A stretch of 64,000 nt of DNA from Burkholderiales bacterium. Its GTDB lineage: Bacteria; Pseudomonadota; Gammaproteobacteria; Burkholderiales; Burkholderiaceae. Below the pieces are notes generated by a model. That model was not told the origin of the DNA and ran no database searches. It saw only the letters and a program-made list of their open reading frames with translations. How positions within the stretch are numbered: the stretch's first letter is position 1; each line of letters opens with the position of its first letter. Positions 42,293 through 50,702 of the stretch are shown one piece after another. The translations under genes and the position numbers were made by a program. The stretch lies in NCBI GenBank assembly GCA_026225235.1, contig JAMFSK010000041.1, positions 1 to 64,000 of the forward strand, in the 5' to 3' direction.

Positions 42293-42916
42293 TCAACGAT
42301 TCGTCAGATCGCTGATCGTTCGCTTGTAGCGAATGTTCTGCGCCATCGACTTGGCGGTGCCGTATGGCGTCTGGAAATAGCAGAGGTAGTCATGCGCAAG
42401 CGCCGCATGATAGGCATTGAACTGGTTCTCTTCGACCGCATCCCAGTCGGTGTTCGTATCGCGATCCCACCCGGTACCGTCTTCGTCGACCGCGGCATAC
42501 ATGCGCCAGCGCTCGCCCGCGTCACAACGCAAGCCTTCATAGCGGACATTGCGTGCACCCGACGGGCTCGTGATGACGACGGTGTAGCGAATCACATGAT
42601 CTTCCTTGCCGATCGAAATCGACTTCGGATCGATCGCGAAGACCAGTGACGTCTGCTTCGACACTTCGAAAGGCAGCAAGTCATCATTGTTCGGTAGCGG
42701 CGGCAGCGTATCGACCTTCTCTTCCTTGAAGATCGATTTACGATCGAAAAAATACTCGAACGTGCTTTGCTCGCCATCCGGGCTGCTCGCGCCTTCACCG
42801 GGCATCGGGCGGTCGCTCGGGTCGGCATTGACGACGGTGGGAAGCAAGGTGGCGCAGGCAAGAGCGGCGATGGCGGTCGCGCGCGCGGCGCGGCCTGACA
42901 AGCGGAAGAAGTTCAA
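42293..42916 (-). CDS. CNP1-like secreted protein
   Basis: A 207-residue protein of the CNP1-like (cryptic neisserial protein) family, of unknown function. A signal peptide covers about residues 1-31, with a basic start (FFRLSGRAAR), a hydrophobic core and a cleavage site after VVNA. The mature part contains DLLPFEVSKQTSLVFAIDPK and VITSPSGARNVRYEGLRCDA and two to three Cys that may form a disulfide. It is probably periplasmic or envelope-bound. It lies between rppH and the proB terminator, on the same strand as rppH with 47 bases between them. Confidence 0.85.
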   Translation of the reverse strand: MNFFRLSGRAARATAIAALACATLLPTVVNADPSDRPMPGEGASSPDGEQSTFEYFFDRKSIFKEEKVDTLPPLPNNDDLLPFEVSKQTSLVFAIDPKSISIGKEDHVIRYTVVITSPSGARNVRYEGLRCDAGERWRMYAAVDEDGTGWDRDTNTDWDAVEENQFNAYHAALAHDYLCYFQTPYGTAKSMAQNIRYKRTISDLTNR

Positions 42917-42963
42917 GGTCTTGGAGTCCAGGGCGGGCCGCGCGATCGCGCGCGGCCACGTCG

Positions 42964-43680
42964 TTATTTGTCGGGGTCGGTGGTGCGGTGAAAAGAGGGG
43001 AGCAGGGTGGTCGAAGCGGCTTCGAGCGTGCCCGTATGGGCGCTCTCGTGCGAGGTGGAAGTCAGAGATTCCGCATGGGATTCCAGGTGCGATTCCGCGT
43101 GCGACAGCGCCTGAGCAGCCGGCTCGTCCGCATGCCCTTCCGCGGTGTCCTCACAGGGAGTCTCCGGGGGATTCGCATGCGCGTGCGCGTGACCTGCGTG
43201 CGCACCCACCCGCCGCATGAAGCGCGACAGTTCCGACAAGGCGAGCTGATACACGTCGCGCTTGAATTCGATCACCGCATCGAGCGGGACCCAGTACTCA
43301 TTCCAGCGCCAGGCATCGAACTCCGGATGGTCGGTTGCTCGCAGACAGATGTCACAATCACGCCCTACCATGCGCAGCAGAAACCAGATCTGTTTCTGCC
43401 CTCGATAGTGGCCGCGCACCTCGCGCTTGATAAACTTGTCGGGCACCTCATAACGCAGCCAGTCGCGTGTGCGACCGAGCACTTTGACGTGCTGGGGCTT
43501 CAAGCCGGTTTCTTCGTGCAACTCCCGGTACATCGCCTGCACGGGGTTCTCGCCGAACTTGATGCCCCCTTGCGGAAACTGCCACGAATGTTCGCGTAGC
43601 CGTTTGCCCCAAAACACTTCGTTGCGCGCGTTCAAGAGGATGATGCCGACGTTCGGGCGAAAGCCTTCACGATCCAGCAT
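42964..43680 (-). CDS. rppH: RNA pyrophosphohydrolase RppH with long His/Ala/Glu tail
   Basis: RppH removes pyrophosphate from 5' triphosphorylated mRNA, which opens it to RNase E. The Nudix domain fills about residues 6-160, with the N-terminus [20 protein letters not shown] and the Nudix box from Gly38 (GGIKFGENP) to REL and EETGL near 60. After [15 protein letters not shown] a tail of about 75 residues follows, rich in His, Ala, Glu and Ser ([13 protein letters not shown]), which the core enzyme does not need. The 238-residue length is well above the 160-180 of E. coli-like forms. It is divergent from proS. Confidence 0.93.
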   Translation of the reverse strand: MLDREGFRPNVGIILLNARNEVFWGKRLREHSWQFPQGGIKFGENPVQAMYRELHEETGLKPQHVKVLGRTRDWLRYEVPDKFIKREVRGHYRGQKQIWFLLRMVGRDCDICLRATDHPEFDAWRWNEYWVPLDAVIEFKRDVYQLALSELSRFMRRVGAHAGHAHAHANPPETPCEDTAEGHADEPAAQALSHAESHLESHAESLTSTSHESAHTGTLEAASTTLLPSFHRTTDPDK

Positions 43681-43827
43681 ACAACCACCTTCGAATCCTT
43701 TAAAATTGCTTTGATTATAAACAGATAACGGGCTCCGCGCACCGTTTGAGGGACGCCGCCCCGCCGGGCCGCCATTACGGCGCGCAACGGTGGCGCGCGG
43801 CGCCTTCGCTTTTTGGGAAACCCCTGA

Positions 43828-45564
43828 ATGAAAGCATCACGTTTTTTCATCGGCACGCTGAAGGAAGCGCCTGCCGACGCTGAGATCGTCAGTCACCAGT
43901 TGATGGTTCGTTCCGGCATGATTCGCCGGGTTGCAGGCGGTATTTACGACTACCTGCCATTGGGGCTGCGCTCGATTCGCAAGGTCGAGGCGATCGTACG
44001 CGACGAGATGGAAAAAGCGGGTGCGCTGGAATTGCTGATGCCGGCTGTGCAGCCGGCCGAGCTCTGGCAAGAGTCGGGCCGCTGGGTCAAATACGGCCCG
44101 GAACTGCTGCGACTGAAAGATCGCCACGATCGCGAGTTCGTGATCGGGCCGACCCATGAGGAAGTGGTTACCGATATTGCACGCCGCGAGATCCGAAGCT
44201 ATCGTCAGCTGCCGGTGAATTTCTATCAGATCCAGGCCAAGTTCCGTGACGAGATTCGCCCGCGTTTCGGCGTGATGCGCGGTCGCGAGTTCATCATGAA
44301 AGATGCCTATTCCTTCGACAAGGATGTCGAGGGTCTCAAGGTCACGTATCAGAAGATGTACGACGCCTACACGAGCGTGTTCAACCGCATGGGCCTCACC
44401 TTCCGCGCGGTTGCGGCCGACAACGGTTCGATCGGCGGCACGGGATCGCATGAATTTCAGGTGATCGCCGATACGGGCGAAGACGCGATCGTCTATTGCC
44501 CGACTTCCGACTATGCAGCGAACATCGAAGCGGCTGAAGCGATGCCGCTGCTGACGTCGCGTGCCGCTGCCGCTGAGGCGATGACGAAGACCGCGACGCC
44601 GGGCAAGGCGAAGTGCGAGGACGTTGCCGAACTGCTCGGCATTCCGCTTGCGCGCACCATCAAGTCGGTCGTGATGGCGGTCGATACCGAAGCGGGCGAG
44701 CCGCAAATCGTGTTGCTGCTGATCCGCGGCGATCATGCGATCAATGAGGTCAAGGTCTCGAAGCTGCCGGGCCTCGCGGATGCGCGCATGGCGACCGAGA
44801 AGGAAATCATCGACACCTTTGGCACGCGGCCGGGTTATCTCGGTCCGATCGGTACGCGCAAGCCGGTCACGGTGATTGCCGATTCGACGGTCGCCAATAT
44901 GAGCGATTTCGTGGTCGGTGCCAATGAAGCCGACTATCACCTGACCGGTGTGAACTGGGGCCGTGACCTGCCGGAACCGACTGTGGCCGATGTGCGCGAA
45001 GTCGTCGCGGGCGATCCGTCGCCGGACGGTAAGGGCGTGCTCGAGATCTGCCGTGGCATCGAAGTCGGCCAGGTTTTCCAGCTCGGCACGAAGTATTCGG
45101 AAGCGATGAACGCGACCTATCTCGACGAGTCGGGCAAGCCCAAGCCGATGGTCATGGGTTGCTACGGGATCGGCATCACGCGGGTGCTCGGCGCGGCGAT
45201 CGAACAGAACTTCGACGCCCGCGGGATCATCTGGCCGGAGTCGATCGCGCCGTTCGAGGTGGTGGTCTGCCCGATGGGCTATGACCGCAGCGAGACTGTG
45301 CGGGCCGAAGCGGACCGCGTCTATGCCGAACTGAAGGCAGCCGGCATCGACGTGATTCTCGACGATCGCGGCGAGCGTCCGGGCGTGATGTTCGCGGATT
45401 GGGAACTGATCGGCGTGCCGCATCGGCTCGTGATCGGCGATCGCGGTCTCAAGGACGGCAAGATCGAGTACCAGGCGCGCCGTGCGACCGAGCCGACGCT
45501 GCTTGCCGCAGCCGATGCCGTGGCGGAGGTCGCGCAGTACGTCAAGACCGCGCTCGGACGCTAA
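43828..45564 (+). CDS. proS: Prolyl-tRNA synthetase
   Basis: ProS charges tRNA-Pro; the class II enzyme has 578 residues, the bacterial type with an editing (INS) domain. Motif 1 lies near [19 protein letters not shown], motif 2 in [20 protein letters not shown], and motif 3 in [20 protein letters not shown]. The editing domain spans roughly residues 225-400 and includes [18 protein letters not shown]. The anticodon-binding domain closes the protein. A 147-base divergent gap from rppH precedes it. Its TAA overlaps the next ATG by one base. Confidence 0.97.
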   Translation: MKASRFFIGTLKEAPADAEIVSHQLMVRSGMIRRVAGGIYDYLPLGLRSIRKVEAIVRDEMEKAGALELLMPAVQPAELWQESGRWVKYGPELLRLKDRHDREFVIGPTHEEVVTDIARREIRSYRQLPVNFYQIQAKFRDEIRPRFGVMRGREFIMKDAYSFDKDVEGLKVTYQKMYDAYTSVFNRMGLTFRAVAADNGSIGGTGSHEFQVIADTGEDAIVYCPTSDYAANIEAAEAMPLLTSRAAAAEAMTKTATPGKAKCEDVAELLGIPLARTIKSVVMAVDTEAGEPQIVLLLIRGDHAINEVKVSKLPGLADARMATEKEIIDTFGTRPGYLGPIGTRKPVTVIADSTVANMSDFVVGANEADYHLTGVNWGRDLPEPTVADVREVVAGDPSPDGKGVLEICRGIEVGQVFQLGTKYSEAMNATYLDESGKPKPMVMGCYGIGITRVLGAAIEQNFDARGIIWPESIAPFEVVVCPMGYDRSETVRAEADRVYAELKAAGIDVILDDRGERPGVMFADWELIGVPHRLVIGDRGLKDGKIEYQARRATEPTLLAAADAVAEVAQYVKTALGR

Positions 45565-46175
45565 TGGAATACAACTTCCTGTCGGCGACGGTGCTGCTGG
45601 TTTTGATCACCGACCCGATCGGCAACATTCCGATCTTCATCAATGCCCTGCAACGGGTGTCGATCAAGCGCAGGCCGACGGTCATCCTGCGCGAAGTGGC
45701 GATTGCATTCGGGATCCTGCTGGCCTTTATGCTTGGGGGCCAGCATTTCCTGCAGGCGATGCATCTCAGCGATCTGTCGATCCGGATCGGGGGCGGGATC
45801 GTGTTGTTCCTGATCGCGCTGCGCATGGTGTTCCCCCATCCGGATGGCGCGTTTGGCAACGGCGGCCAGCATTCGGAACCGTTGATCGTGCCGCTCGCCA
45901 TTCCCGCGCTCGCCGGACCGTCGGCGCTTGCGACGGTGATGCTGCTCGCTTCGCAGGCGCCCGATCGTCGCTTCGAATGGGTTGCCGCGTTGACGGTGAC
46001 GATGGTGATCTGCGCGATCGTGCTGCTGTTATCCGACCGGATTCAGCAATGGCTCGGCGAGCGCACGGTCGCCGCATTCGAACGGCTCATGGGGCTCGTG
46101 CTCGTCGCGATTTCGGTCGATATGCTGCTTGAAGGGGTGCGGATTTTTGCGCGCCAACTGGCGGCGGGGACGTAG
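45564..46175 (+). CDS. MarC family integral membrane protein
   Basis: A 203-residue polytopic protein with about six membrane helices (for example FLSATVLLVLITDPIGNIPI and GILLAFMLGGQHFL). The motif DPIGNIPIFI near the N-terminus is the MarC/UPF0056 signature, and LAIPALAGPSALATVMLL follows. Function is not known; the old link to multiple antibiotic resistance in E. coli was withdrawn. The start ATG 45564 shares one base with the proS stop (TAATG), so translation is coupled. The longer frame that opens inside proS is discounted. Confidence 0.9.
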   Translation: MEYNFLSATVLLVLITDPIGNIPIFINALQRVSIKRRPTVILREVAIAFGILLAFMLGGQHFLQAMHLSDLSIRIGGGIVLFLIALRMVFPHPDGAFGNGGQHSEPLIVPLAIPALAGPSALATVMLLASQAPDRRFEWVAALTVTMVICAIVLLLSDRIQQWLGERTVAAFERLMGLVLVAISVDMLLEGVRIFARQLAAGT

Positions 46176-46187
46176 GGTCCCATCCAG

Positions 46188-46739
46188 CTAGCGCGGGACC
46201 GTGAGTGCCCGGATCGTTGGCAGATTGCGCCAGTAGCCCTTGACGTCCATTCCGCAGCCAAACACATAACGGTCCGGCACTTCAAAACCGCAGAAGTCGG
46301 GGCGCAGGGGCTTTGCCTGCGCGATCGTCTTTTCGCAGAGCACGGCCGATTTGAATTCCTTGGCGCCCATGCTGACGATTCGATCGCGGATCGCGGCCAT
46401 CGTCTGGCCTTCATCGAGGATGTCGTCGATCACGAGCACGATGCGGTCTTTGACCGACTCGGCCGGCGCGACACGCCAGTGCATCTCGCCGCCTTGCGTG
46501 GTGTTGTGGTAGCGCGTCAGGTGAACGTAGTCGAACTCGAGTGGGAAATCGAGATGCGGCAGCAGCATACCGGTGAACACCGCCGCGCCGCCCATTACGG
46601 AGAGCAGCAACGGAAACTTCTCGCCCATCGCCGCCTTGATCTCGACCGCCATCTTGCGAATCGACGCCTGGACGTCTTCTGCGGTCACGATCTCTTCCGA
46701 GGTCTTCAATAATTCGAGCGCTTCTTCTCGGTTCATCAC
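46188..46739 (-). CDS. hpt: Hypoxanthine-guanine phosphoribosyltransferase
   Basis: This purine salvage enzyme joins hypoxanthine or guanine with PRPP. The 183-residue protein has the PRPP-binding motif VLVIDDILDEGQTMAAI, the segment FPLEFDYVHLTRYH in the flexible loop, and KPLRPDFCGFEVPDRYVFGC near the base-binding site. The first codon may be ATG 46739 or 46736. It converges with marC and lies downstream of ffh on the same strand with 56 bases between. Confidence 0.9.
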   Translation of the reverse strand: MMNREEALELLKTSEEIVTAEDVQASIRKMAVEIKAAMGEKFPLLLSVMGGAAVFTGMLLPHLDFPLEFDYVHLTRYHNTTQGGEMHWRVAPAESVKDRIVLVIDDILDEGQTMAAIRDRIVSMGAKEFKSAVLCEKTIAQAKPLRPDFCGFEVPDRYVFGCGMDVKGYWRNLPTIRALTVPR

Positions 46740-46795
46740 GGGTTCGTTCGCTATGCAGGTGTATCTATATTAGTAGGGGCGCGCACAAAGATGGT

Positions 46796-48163
46796 CTAGC
46801 GCATGCCGGGCATCATGCCCTTCATGCCGCGCATCATCTTGGCGAGATTGCCGCCCTTGAGCTTTTTCATCATGCCGCGCATCTGCTCGAACTGCGCGAG
46901 CATCCGGTTGACCTCCTGCACCTGCACGCCCGCACCCGCGGCGATGCGGCGCTTGCGGCTCGCCTTGATCAGCTCGGGCTTGGTGCGCTCGGCAGTCGTC
47001 ATCGAACTGATGATGCCTTCCATGCGGCGCATCTGCTTCTCGGCCTGACCCATGTCGGCATTGCCCGCGGCCTGCTGGAACTGGGCGGGCAGCTTGTCCA
47101 TCAGCGAGCCCAGGCCACCCATCTTTTTCATCTGCGACAACTGGGCGCGAAAATCGTTGAGATCGAAGTCGCCGCCTTTCTTGACCTTGGTCGCGAGCTT
47201 CTGTGCGGCATCGACGTCGACCCCGCGCTGAGCTTCCTCGACGAGCGCGAGAATGTCGCCCATGCCGAGAATCCGGTTCGCCATGCGATCCGGATAGAAG
47301 ACTTCGAGACCATCGAGCTTTTCGCCGACACCGACAAACTTGATCGGCTTGCCGGTCACATGGCGTACGGACAGCGCAGCACCGCCGCGCGAGTCGCCGT
47401 CGAGCTTGGTCAGCACGATGCCGGTCAGCGGCAGGGTATCGCTAAACGCTTTCGCGGTATTGACGGCATCCTGGCCGAGCATGGCGTCGACCACGAACAG
47501 CGTTTCAGCAGGCTTGATCGCGGCGTGCAGCGCGGCGATTTCCTGCATCATCGCCTCGTCGATACCGAGCCGGCCGGCCGTGTCGACGATCAGCACATCG
47601 TGATAATGCTTTTTCGCCCAGTCGAGCGCGGCAAGCGCGATATCGACGGGTTTCTGGTCGGGCTCGGAGGGGAAGAAGTCGGCGCCGACCTGTTCGGTCA
47701 CTGTCTTGAGCTGCGCGATAGCGGCGGGGCGATACACGTCGCACGACACTGTCAGCACTTTCTTCTTTTGCTTTTCGCGCAGCAGCTTCGCGAGCTTGCC
47801 GACCGTGGTCGTCTTGCCGGCGCCTTGCAGACCAGCCATCAGGATGATCGCCGGCGGCGTAACGTTGAAATTGAGTTCCGACGCCTTGCCTTCGTAATCG
47901 CCGCCGATGATCGCGGTCAGTTCGCGCTGGACGACGGCGACGAGCGCCTGACCGGGGGTCAGGCTGGAGATGACGTCTTCGCCGAGCGCCTTTTCCTTGA
48001 CCTTGGCGATAAACTCGCGCACGACCGGCAAGGCGACGTCGGCCTCGAGCAGGGCGAGGCGAACTTCGCGCAGCATGTCCTGGGTGTTCGCCTCAGTGAG
48101 GCGGGCTTCGCCGCGCAGCGTCTTGACGACGCGCGCCATCCGTTGAGTCAGGTTGTCGAGCAT
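46796..48163 (-). CDS. ffh: Signal recognition particle protein Ffh
   Basis: Ffh (SRP54) binds signal sequences of nascent membrane proteins and, with 4.5S RNA and FtsY, targets them to the translocon. With ATG 48163 (MLDNLTQRMARVVKTLRGEA) it has 455 residues. The N domain is followed by the G domain (GLQGAGKTTTVGKL, DTAGRLG, TKLDGDSRGGAAL) and the Met-rich M domain, which ends GGNLAKMMRGMKGMMPGMR. The frame extends upstream 13 codons to 48202 without conserved residues. The gene is divergent from the CcsA-like gene. Confidence 0.97.
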   Translation of the reverse strand: MLDNLTQRMARVVKTLRGEARLTEANTQDMLREVRLALLEADVALPVVREFIAKVKEKALGEDVISSLTPGQALVAVVQRELTAIIGGDYEGKASELNFNVTPPAIILMAGLQGAGKTTTVGKLAKLLREKQKKKVLTVSCDVYRPAAIAQLKTVTEQVGADFFPSEPDQKPVDIALAALDWAKKHYHDVLIVDTAGRLGIDEAMMQEIAALHAAIKPAETLFVVDAMLGQDAVNTAKAFSDTLPLTGIVLTKLDGDSRGGAALSVRHVTGKPIKFVGVGEKLDGLEVFYPDRMANRILGMGDILALVEEAQRGVDVDAAQKLATKVKKGGDFDLNDFRAQLSQMKKMGGLGSLMDKLPAQFQQAAGNADMGQAEKQMRRMEGIISSMTTAERTKPELIKASRKRRIAAGAGVQVQEVNRMLAQFEQMRGMMKKLKGGNLAKMMRGMKGMMPGMR

Positions 48164-48310
48164 AGTGGCGCAGGGGATTGCAGGTACCGGGCCGCCGGAC
48201 ACGATGCGCTTCGCCGGGCGAGCGCGATGCGAACCGGGCGTGTCAGCGAGCCCCTATTGGCATGCTGGCCGGAGCCTCGGTGCGGCGGGACCTTGGTGTA
48301 AACTTCGAAT

Positions 48311-49240
48311 ATGATCATTGTACTGTATGCCCTGACCGCAATCCTCTATGGCAGCCTCTCGGTTGCCGCATGGCGTTCGCGGCGGCATTTCACCGACACG
48401 GTTGCCGAGGCGCTGAGCGCGCGGCCGCAATCGCTCTCGCCGCGTGATCGTTCACTGATCGCTGCGGCGCTCATCGCACATGGCCTGTTGCTCGAGCTGA
48501 CCATCTTCCCCGAAGGCGCCATGATCTACGGCTTCGCCTTCGCCCTCTCGGCGATGCTCTGGCTCGGGGTGGTGATCTACTGGATCGAAAGCCTGTTTTT
48601 TCCGCTCGACGGTTTGCGCATGCTCGTGCTGCCGGTCGCGTTTGTCGCGAGTGTGTTTCCACTTGTATTCGGTGGCGTGAAGGTGCTGCCGTATTCGGCC
48701 GACCTGATGTTCAAGCTGCACTTTCTCGTGGCGAATGTCGCCTATGGTTTGTTGGCGCTCGCGGCTGCCCATGCTGCGCTCATGTTGCTGGTCGAGCGGC
48801 GTCTGCATGCGGCGCGCAATGCACGAGGGGCCGTGCGGCCCGACAGTCGCGCGGGCTTGCGTGCGGGGGCGGGGGCCAGGGACACCGAGATCGACCATTG
48901 GGCCAACACGTGGCTCGACGCACTACCGCCCCTTCTCACGCTCGAGAAGCTGCTGTTCCGTCTGATCGCCGCTGGGTTTGTGGTGCTGACGCTTGCACTC
49001 GTGTCGGGCATCGTATTCAGCGAGCAGCTGTTTCACCAGCCGCTGCGCTTTGACCACAAGACCGTTTTCGCCGTGCTCTCGTGGGTCATGTTCGGCGGCA
49101 TCGTGGCGGGACGTACACTATATGGATGGCGCGGCCGTTCCGCGCTGCGCTGGGTGCTCGCTTCGTTTGGCGCCCTGCTGCTTGCTTATGTCGGCAGCCG
49201 CTTCGTGCTCGAAGTGTTGCTGCATCGACCTGTCGTTTAG
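48311..49240 (+). CDS. CcsA-like cytochrome c assembly membrane protein
   Basis: A 309-residue polytopic protein of the CcmC/CcsA/ResC-like group (often called YpjD), with about eight membrane helices. Segments such as LHFLVANVAYGLLALAAAHA and FDHKTVFAVLSWVMFGGIVAGR contain the His residues expected in haem handling. A polar cytoplasmic or periplasmic loop (residues about 170-200, Ala/Arg/Gly-rich) looks variable. No clear ribosome binding site precedes ATG 48311. Being next to ffh is typical. The exact role in cytochrome biogenesis is not established. Confidence 0.82.
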   Translation: MIIVLYALTAILYGSLSVAAWRSRRHFTDTVAEALSARPQSLSPRDRSLIAAALIAHGLLLELTIFPEGAMIYGFAFALSAMLWLGVVIYWIESLFFPLDGLRMLVLPVAFVASVFPLVFGGVKVLPYSADLMFKLHFLVANVAYGLLALAAAHAALMLLVERRLHAARNARGAVRPDSRAGLRAGAGARDTEIDHWANTWLDALPPLLTLEKLLFRLIAAGFVVLTLALVSGIVFSEQLFHQPLRFDHKTVFAVLSWVMFGGIVAGRTLYGWRGRSALRWVLASFGALLLAYVGSRFVLEVLLHRPVV

Positions 49241-49250
49241 GAAGGATTTC

Positions 49251-49610
49251 ATGCCCCGTTTGATCGTGCTGATCGTGATCGGCTTTATTGCCAACTGGTT
49301 CTGGCGCAACTTGCAGCGTCAGCGCACAGCGGCGGGGCGCATGCGCCAGGACACGCAGGCAAGCGGCCGTGCCAATGGCGCGCGCACGAGTGGAAGTGCG
49401 GGTGACGCCGCGTCGCAGGAGCGCGCGACTGCCTCGCGTCGTCCCCGTGGTGGTCAGCCGGCGCTCGCCGAGCCGATGGTGCGCTGCGCCTTTTGCCAGA
49501 CCCATCTGCCGGTCTCGGAAGCGACGAGCTCACTGGGCGAACATTTCTGCCATCCGCGCCATGCGCGCGACTATGCCGTGCGCGTTGCGCAAGCGGGCGA
49601 CGGACGTTGA
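49251..49610 (+). CDS. PP0621-type small membrane/zinc-ribbon protein
   Basis: A 119-residue protein with an N-terminal membrane helix (MPRLIVLIVIGFIANWFWRN), a polar Ala/Arg/Ser-rich linker, and a C-terminal motif CAFCQTHLPVSEATSS with a later Cys and His (GEHFCHPRHARDYA), which looks like a zinc site. The family (PP0621) has no known function. An aggaagg ribosome binding site lies at the end of the previous gene, and its TGA overlaps the TTG start of ampD, so the three genes from 48311 form an operon. Confidence 0.8.
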   Translation: MPRLIVLIVIGFIANWFWRNLQRQRTAAGRMRQDTQASGRANGARTSGSAGDAASQERATASRRPRGGQPALAEPMVRCAFCQTHLPVSEATSSLGEHFCHPRHARDYAVRVAQAGDGR

Positions 49611-50209
49611 GTTTCGCGATAGATGAAGCGGGCTGGCTGTCGTCGATTACCGGGATGACTCATCGCCCCTCGCCGAATTTTGATGCACGCCCGGAGGGCA
49701 TCGCGCCCTCTCTGCTGGTGATCCACAACATCAGCCTGCCGCCCGGGCAGTTTGAGGGCAGCGCGATCGCTGACTTCTTCCAGAACCGCCTCGACTGGGA
49801 CGCCCATCCGTTCTATGAACAGATTCGCGACGTGCGCGTGTCTGCGCATTTCCTGATTCGCCGCGATGGCACGATCGACCAGTTTGTTTCGTGCAATGAA
49901 CGGGCATGGCATGCGGGACGCTCCAATTTTTTCGGGCGAGAGCGGTGCAACGACTTTTCGATCGGCATCGAGCTCGAAGGGAGTGACACGCAGCCGTTCG
50001 ACGAGGCACAATACGCGCCCCTCGCGGCGCTCGCCTCGTGCCTGGTCACGCACTATGGACTGAACGCGCTAGCGGGTCATTCGGACATTGCTCCGGGACG
50101 CAAGACGGACCCGGGCCCTTGCTTCGATTGGCGTCGACTGCAGCGCGAAATGGGTCTGGCGCCTGAGTACTTTCCCTATCTCTCTGCTGACTTTTTTGGC
50201 ACGCGATAA
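49607..50209 (+). CDS. ampD: 1,6-anhydro-N-acetylmuramyl-L-alanine amidase AmpD
   Basis: AmpD cleaves the stem peptide from anhydro-muropeptides in cell wall recycling in the cytoplasm and so keeps ampC-type beta-lactamases off. With TTG 49607 it has 200 residues. The zinc ligands are His40 in LLVIHNISLP, the His of ERAWHAGRS, and the Asp of GRKTDPGPCF; AGHSDIAPG is also typical. I chose the TTG because it overlaps the previous stop as TTGA and gives the usual N-terminus (SFAIDEAGWL); the open frame begins earlier at 49493. No strong ribosome binding site is seen. Confidence 0.9.
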   Translation: MSFAIDEAGWLSSITGMTHRPSPNFDARPEGIAPSLLVIHNISLPPGQFEGSAIADFFQNRLDWDAHPFYEQIRDVRVSAHFLIRRDGTIDQFVSCNERAWHAGRSNFFGRERCNDFSIGIELEGSDTQPFDEAQYAPLAALASCLVTHYGLNALAGHSDIAPGRKTDPGPCFDWRRLQREMGLAPEYFPYLSADFFGTR

Positions 50210-50281
50210 CACGACCGGGCGCTCTGGCCCGAGCGTGCTGGAGTCTGCCCCTGTCAAGCCAGCTGATCAAATTATTCTTCT
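50210..50281. other. Gap after ampD
   Basis: About 70 bases between ampD and the nrdA promoter. It is A/T-rich near 50262-50281 (caaattattcttctttg), possibly an upstream promoter element of nrdA. No gene. Confidence 0.5.
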
Positions 50282-50309
50282 TTGTGGTCGCCCTCGGTCA
50301 CACTATACT
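50282..50309 (+). promoter_or_regulatory. Probable nrdA promoter
   Basis: TTGTGG (50282-50287) and TATACT (50304-50309), 16 bp apart, form a fair sigma-70 promoter. The -10 box lies inside the first NrdR box, which fits repression by NrdR. Transcription would begin near 50316. Confidence 0.7.
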
Positions 50310-50346
50310 TGGTGTGCGTTGTCGGGAAGGGCACTAGATATTGTGT
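50300..50346 (+). promoter_or_regulatory. Pair of NrdR boxes
   Basis: Two 16-bp sites resemble the NrdR consensus acacwatatatwgtgt: ACACTATACTTGGTGT at 50300-50315 (13 of 16) and GCACTAGATATTGTGT at 50331-50346 (14 of 16). Their starts are 31 bp apart, the three-turn spacing known for NrdR pairs in front of ribonucleotide reductase genes. NrdR represses nrd genes when (d)ATP is high. Binding is inferred. Confidence 0.88.
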
Positions 50347-50383
50347 TTACTGCATAAGTCCATGCCCCGTTTCAGAGCGTTCG

Positions 50384-50419
50384 AAGCACCGAATAAGATC
50401 ACTCTTACTCGGTGCTTTT
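50384..50419 (+). terminator. Leader hairpin with T-run upstream of nrdA
   Basis: aagcaccga (50384-50392) pairs with tcggtgctt (50409-50417); an inner stem taaga (50394-50398) pairs with tctta (50403-50407) over the loop tcac. Four T end the structure. It lies about 70-100 bases downstream of the predicted transcription start and 284 bases before nrdA. It looks like a terminator in the leader, so it could be an attenuator or the end of a short separate RNA. Confidence 0.75.
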
Positions 50420-50702
50420 CGCTCCACCGACGCCGCGCCGGCGCTCTCGCGTGACGTAGTCGACGAGCACCGGTGTCTATCCGGATCGAGGTTTGTCGTT
50501 GTTGTACTTGTTGACTGAGAAAGTCGCTTCGCAGGAGGCGGCCGAGCGTGAGCACAGTGCTTCAAGAACGACCGGCCGGTGCATGCACGATGCACCGCAT
50601 CGGTACCACGGCGCTCACGGCCATGGGGATGGTGATCGGCTTCTTCCATTCGTCAAACGCGGCACGACCGCACACTGAATACAGACCAGGAGCTTTGCAC
50701 AT
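50420..50702. other. Remaining nrdA leader
   Basis: About 280 bases between the leader hairpin and nrdA. It contains short overlapping frames (one of 43 codons, 50590-50721, overlaps the nrdA start) with no recognisable product. The nrdA ribosome binding site (caggagc, about 50687-50693) lies at the end. Confidence 0.5.
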
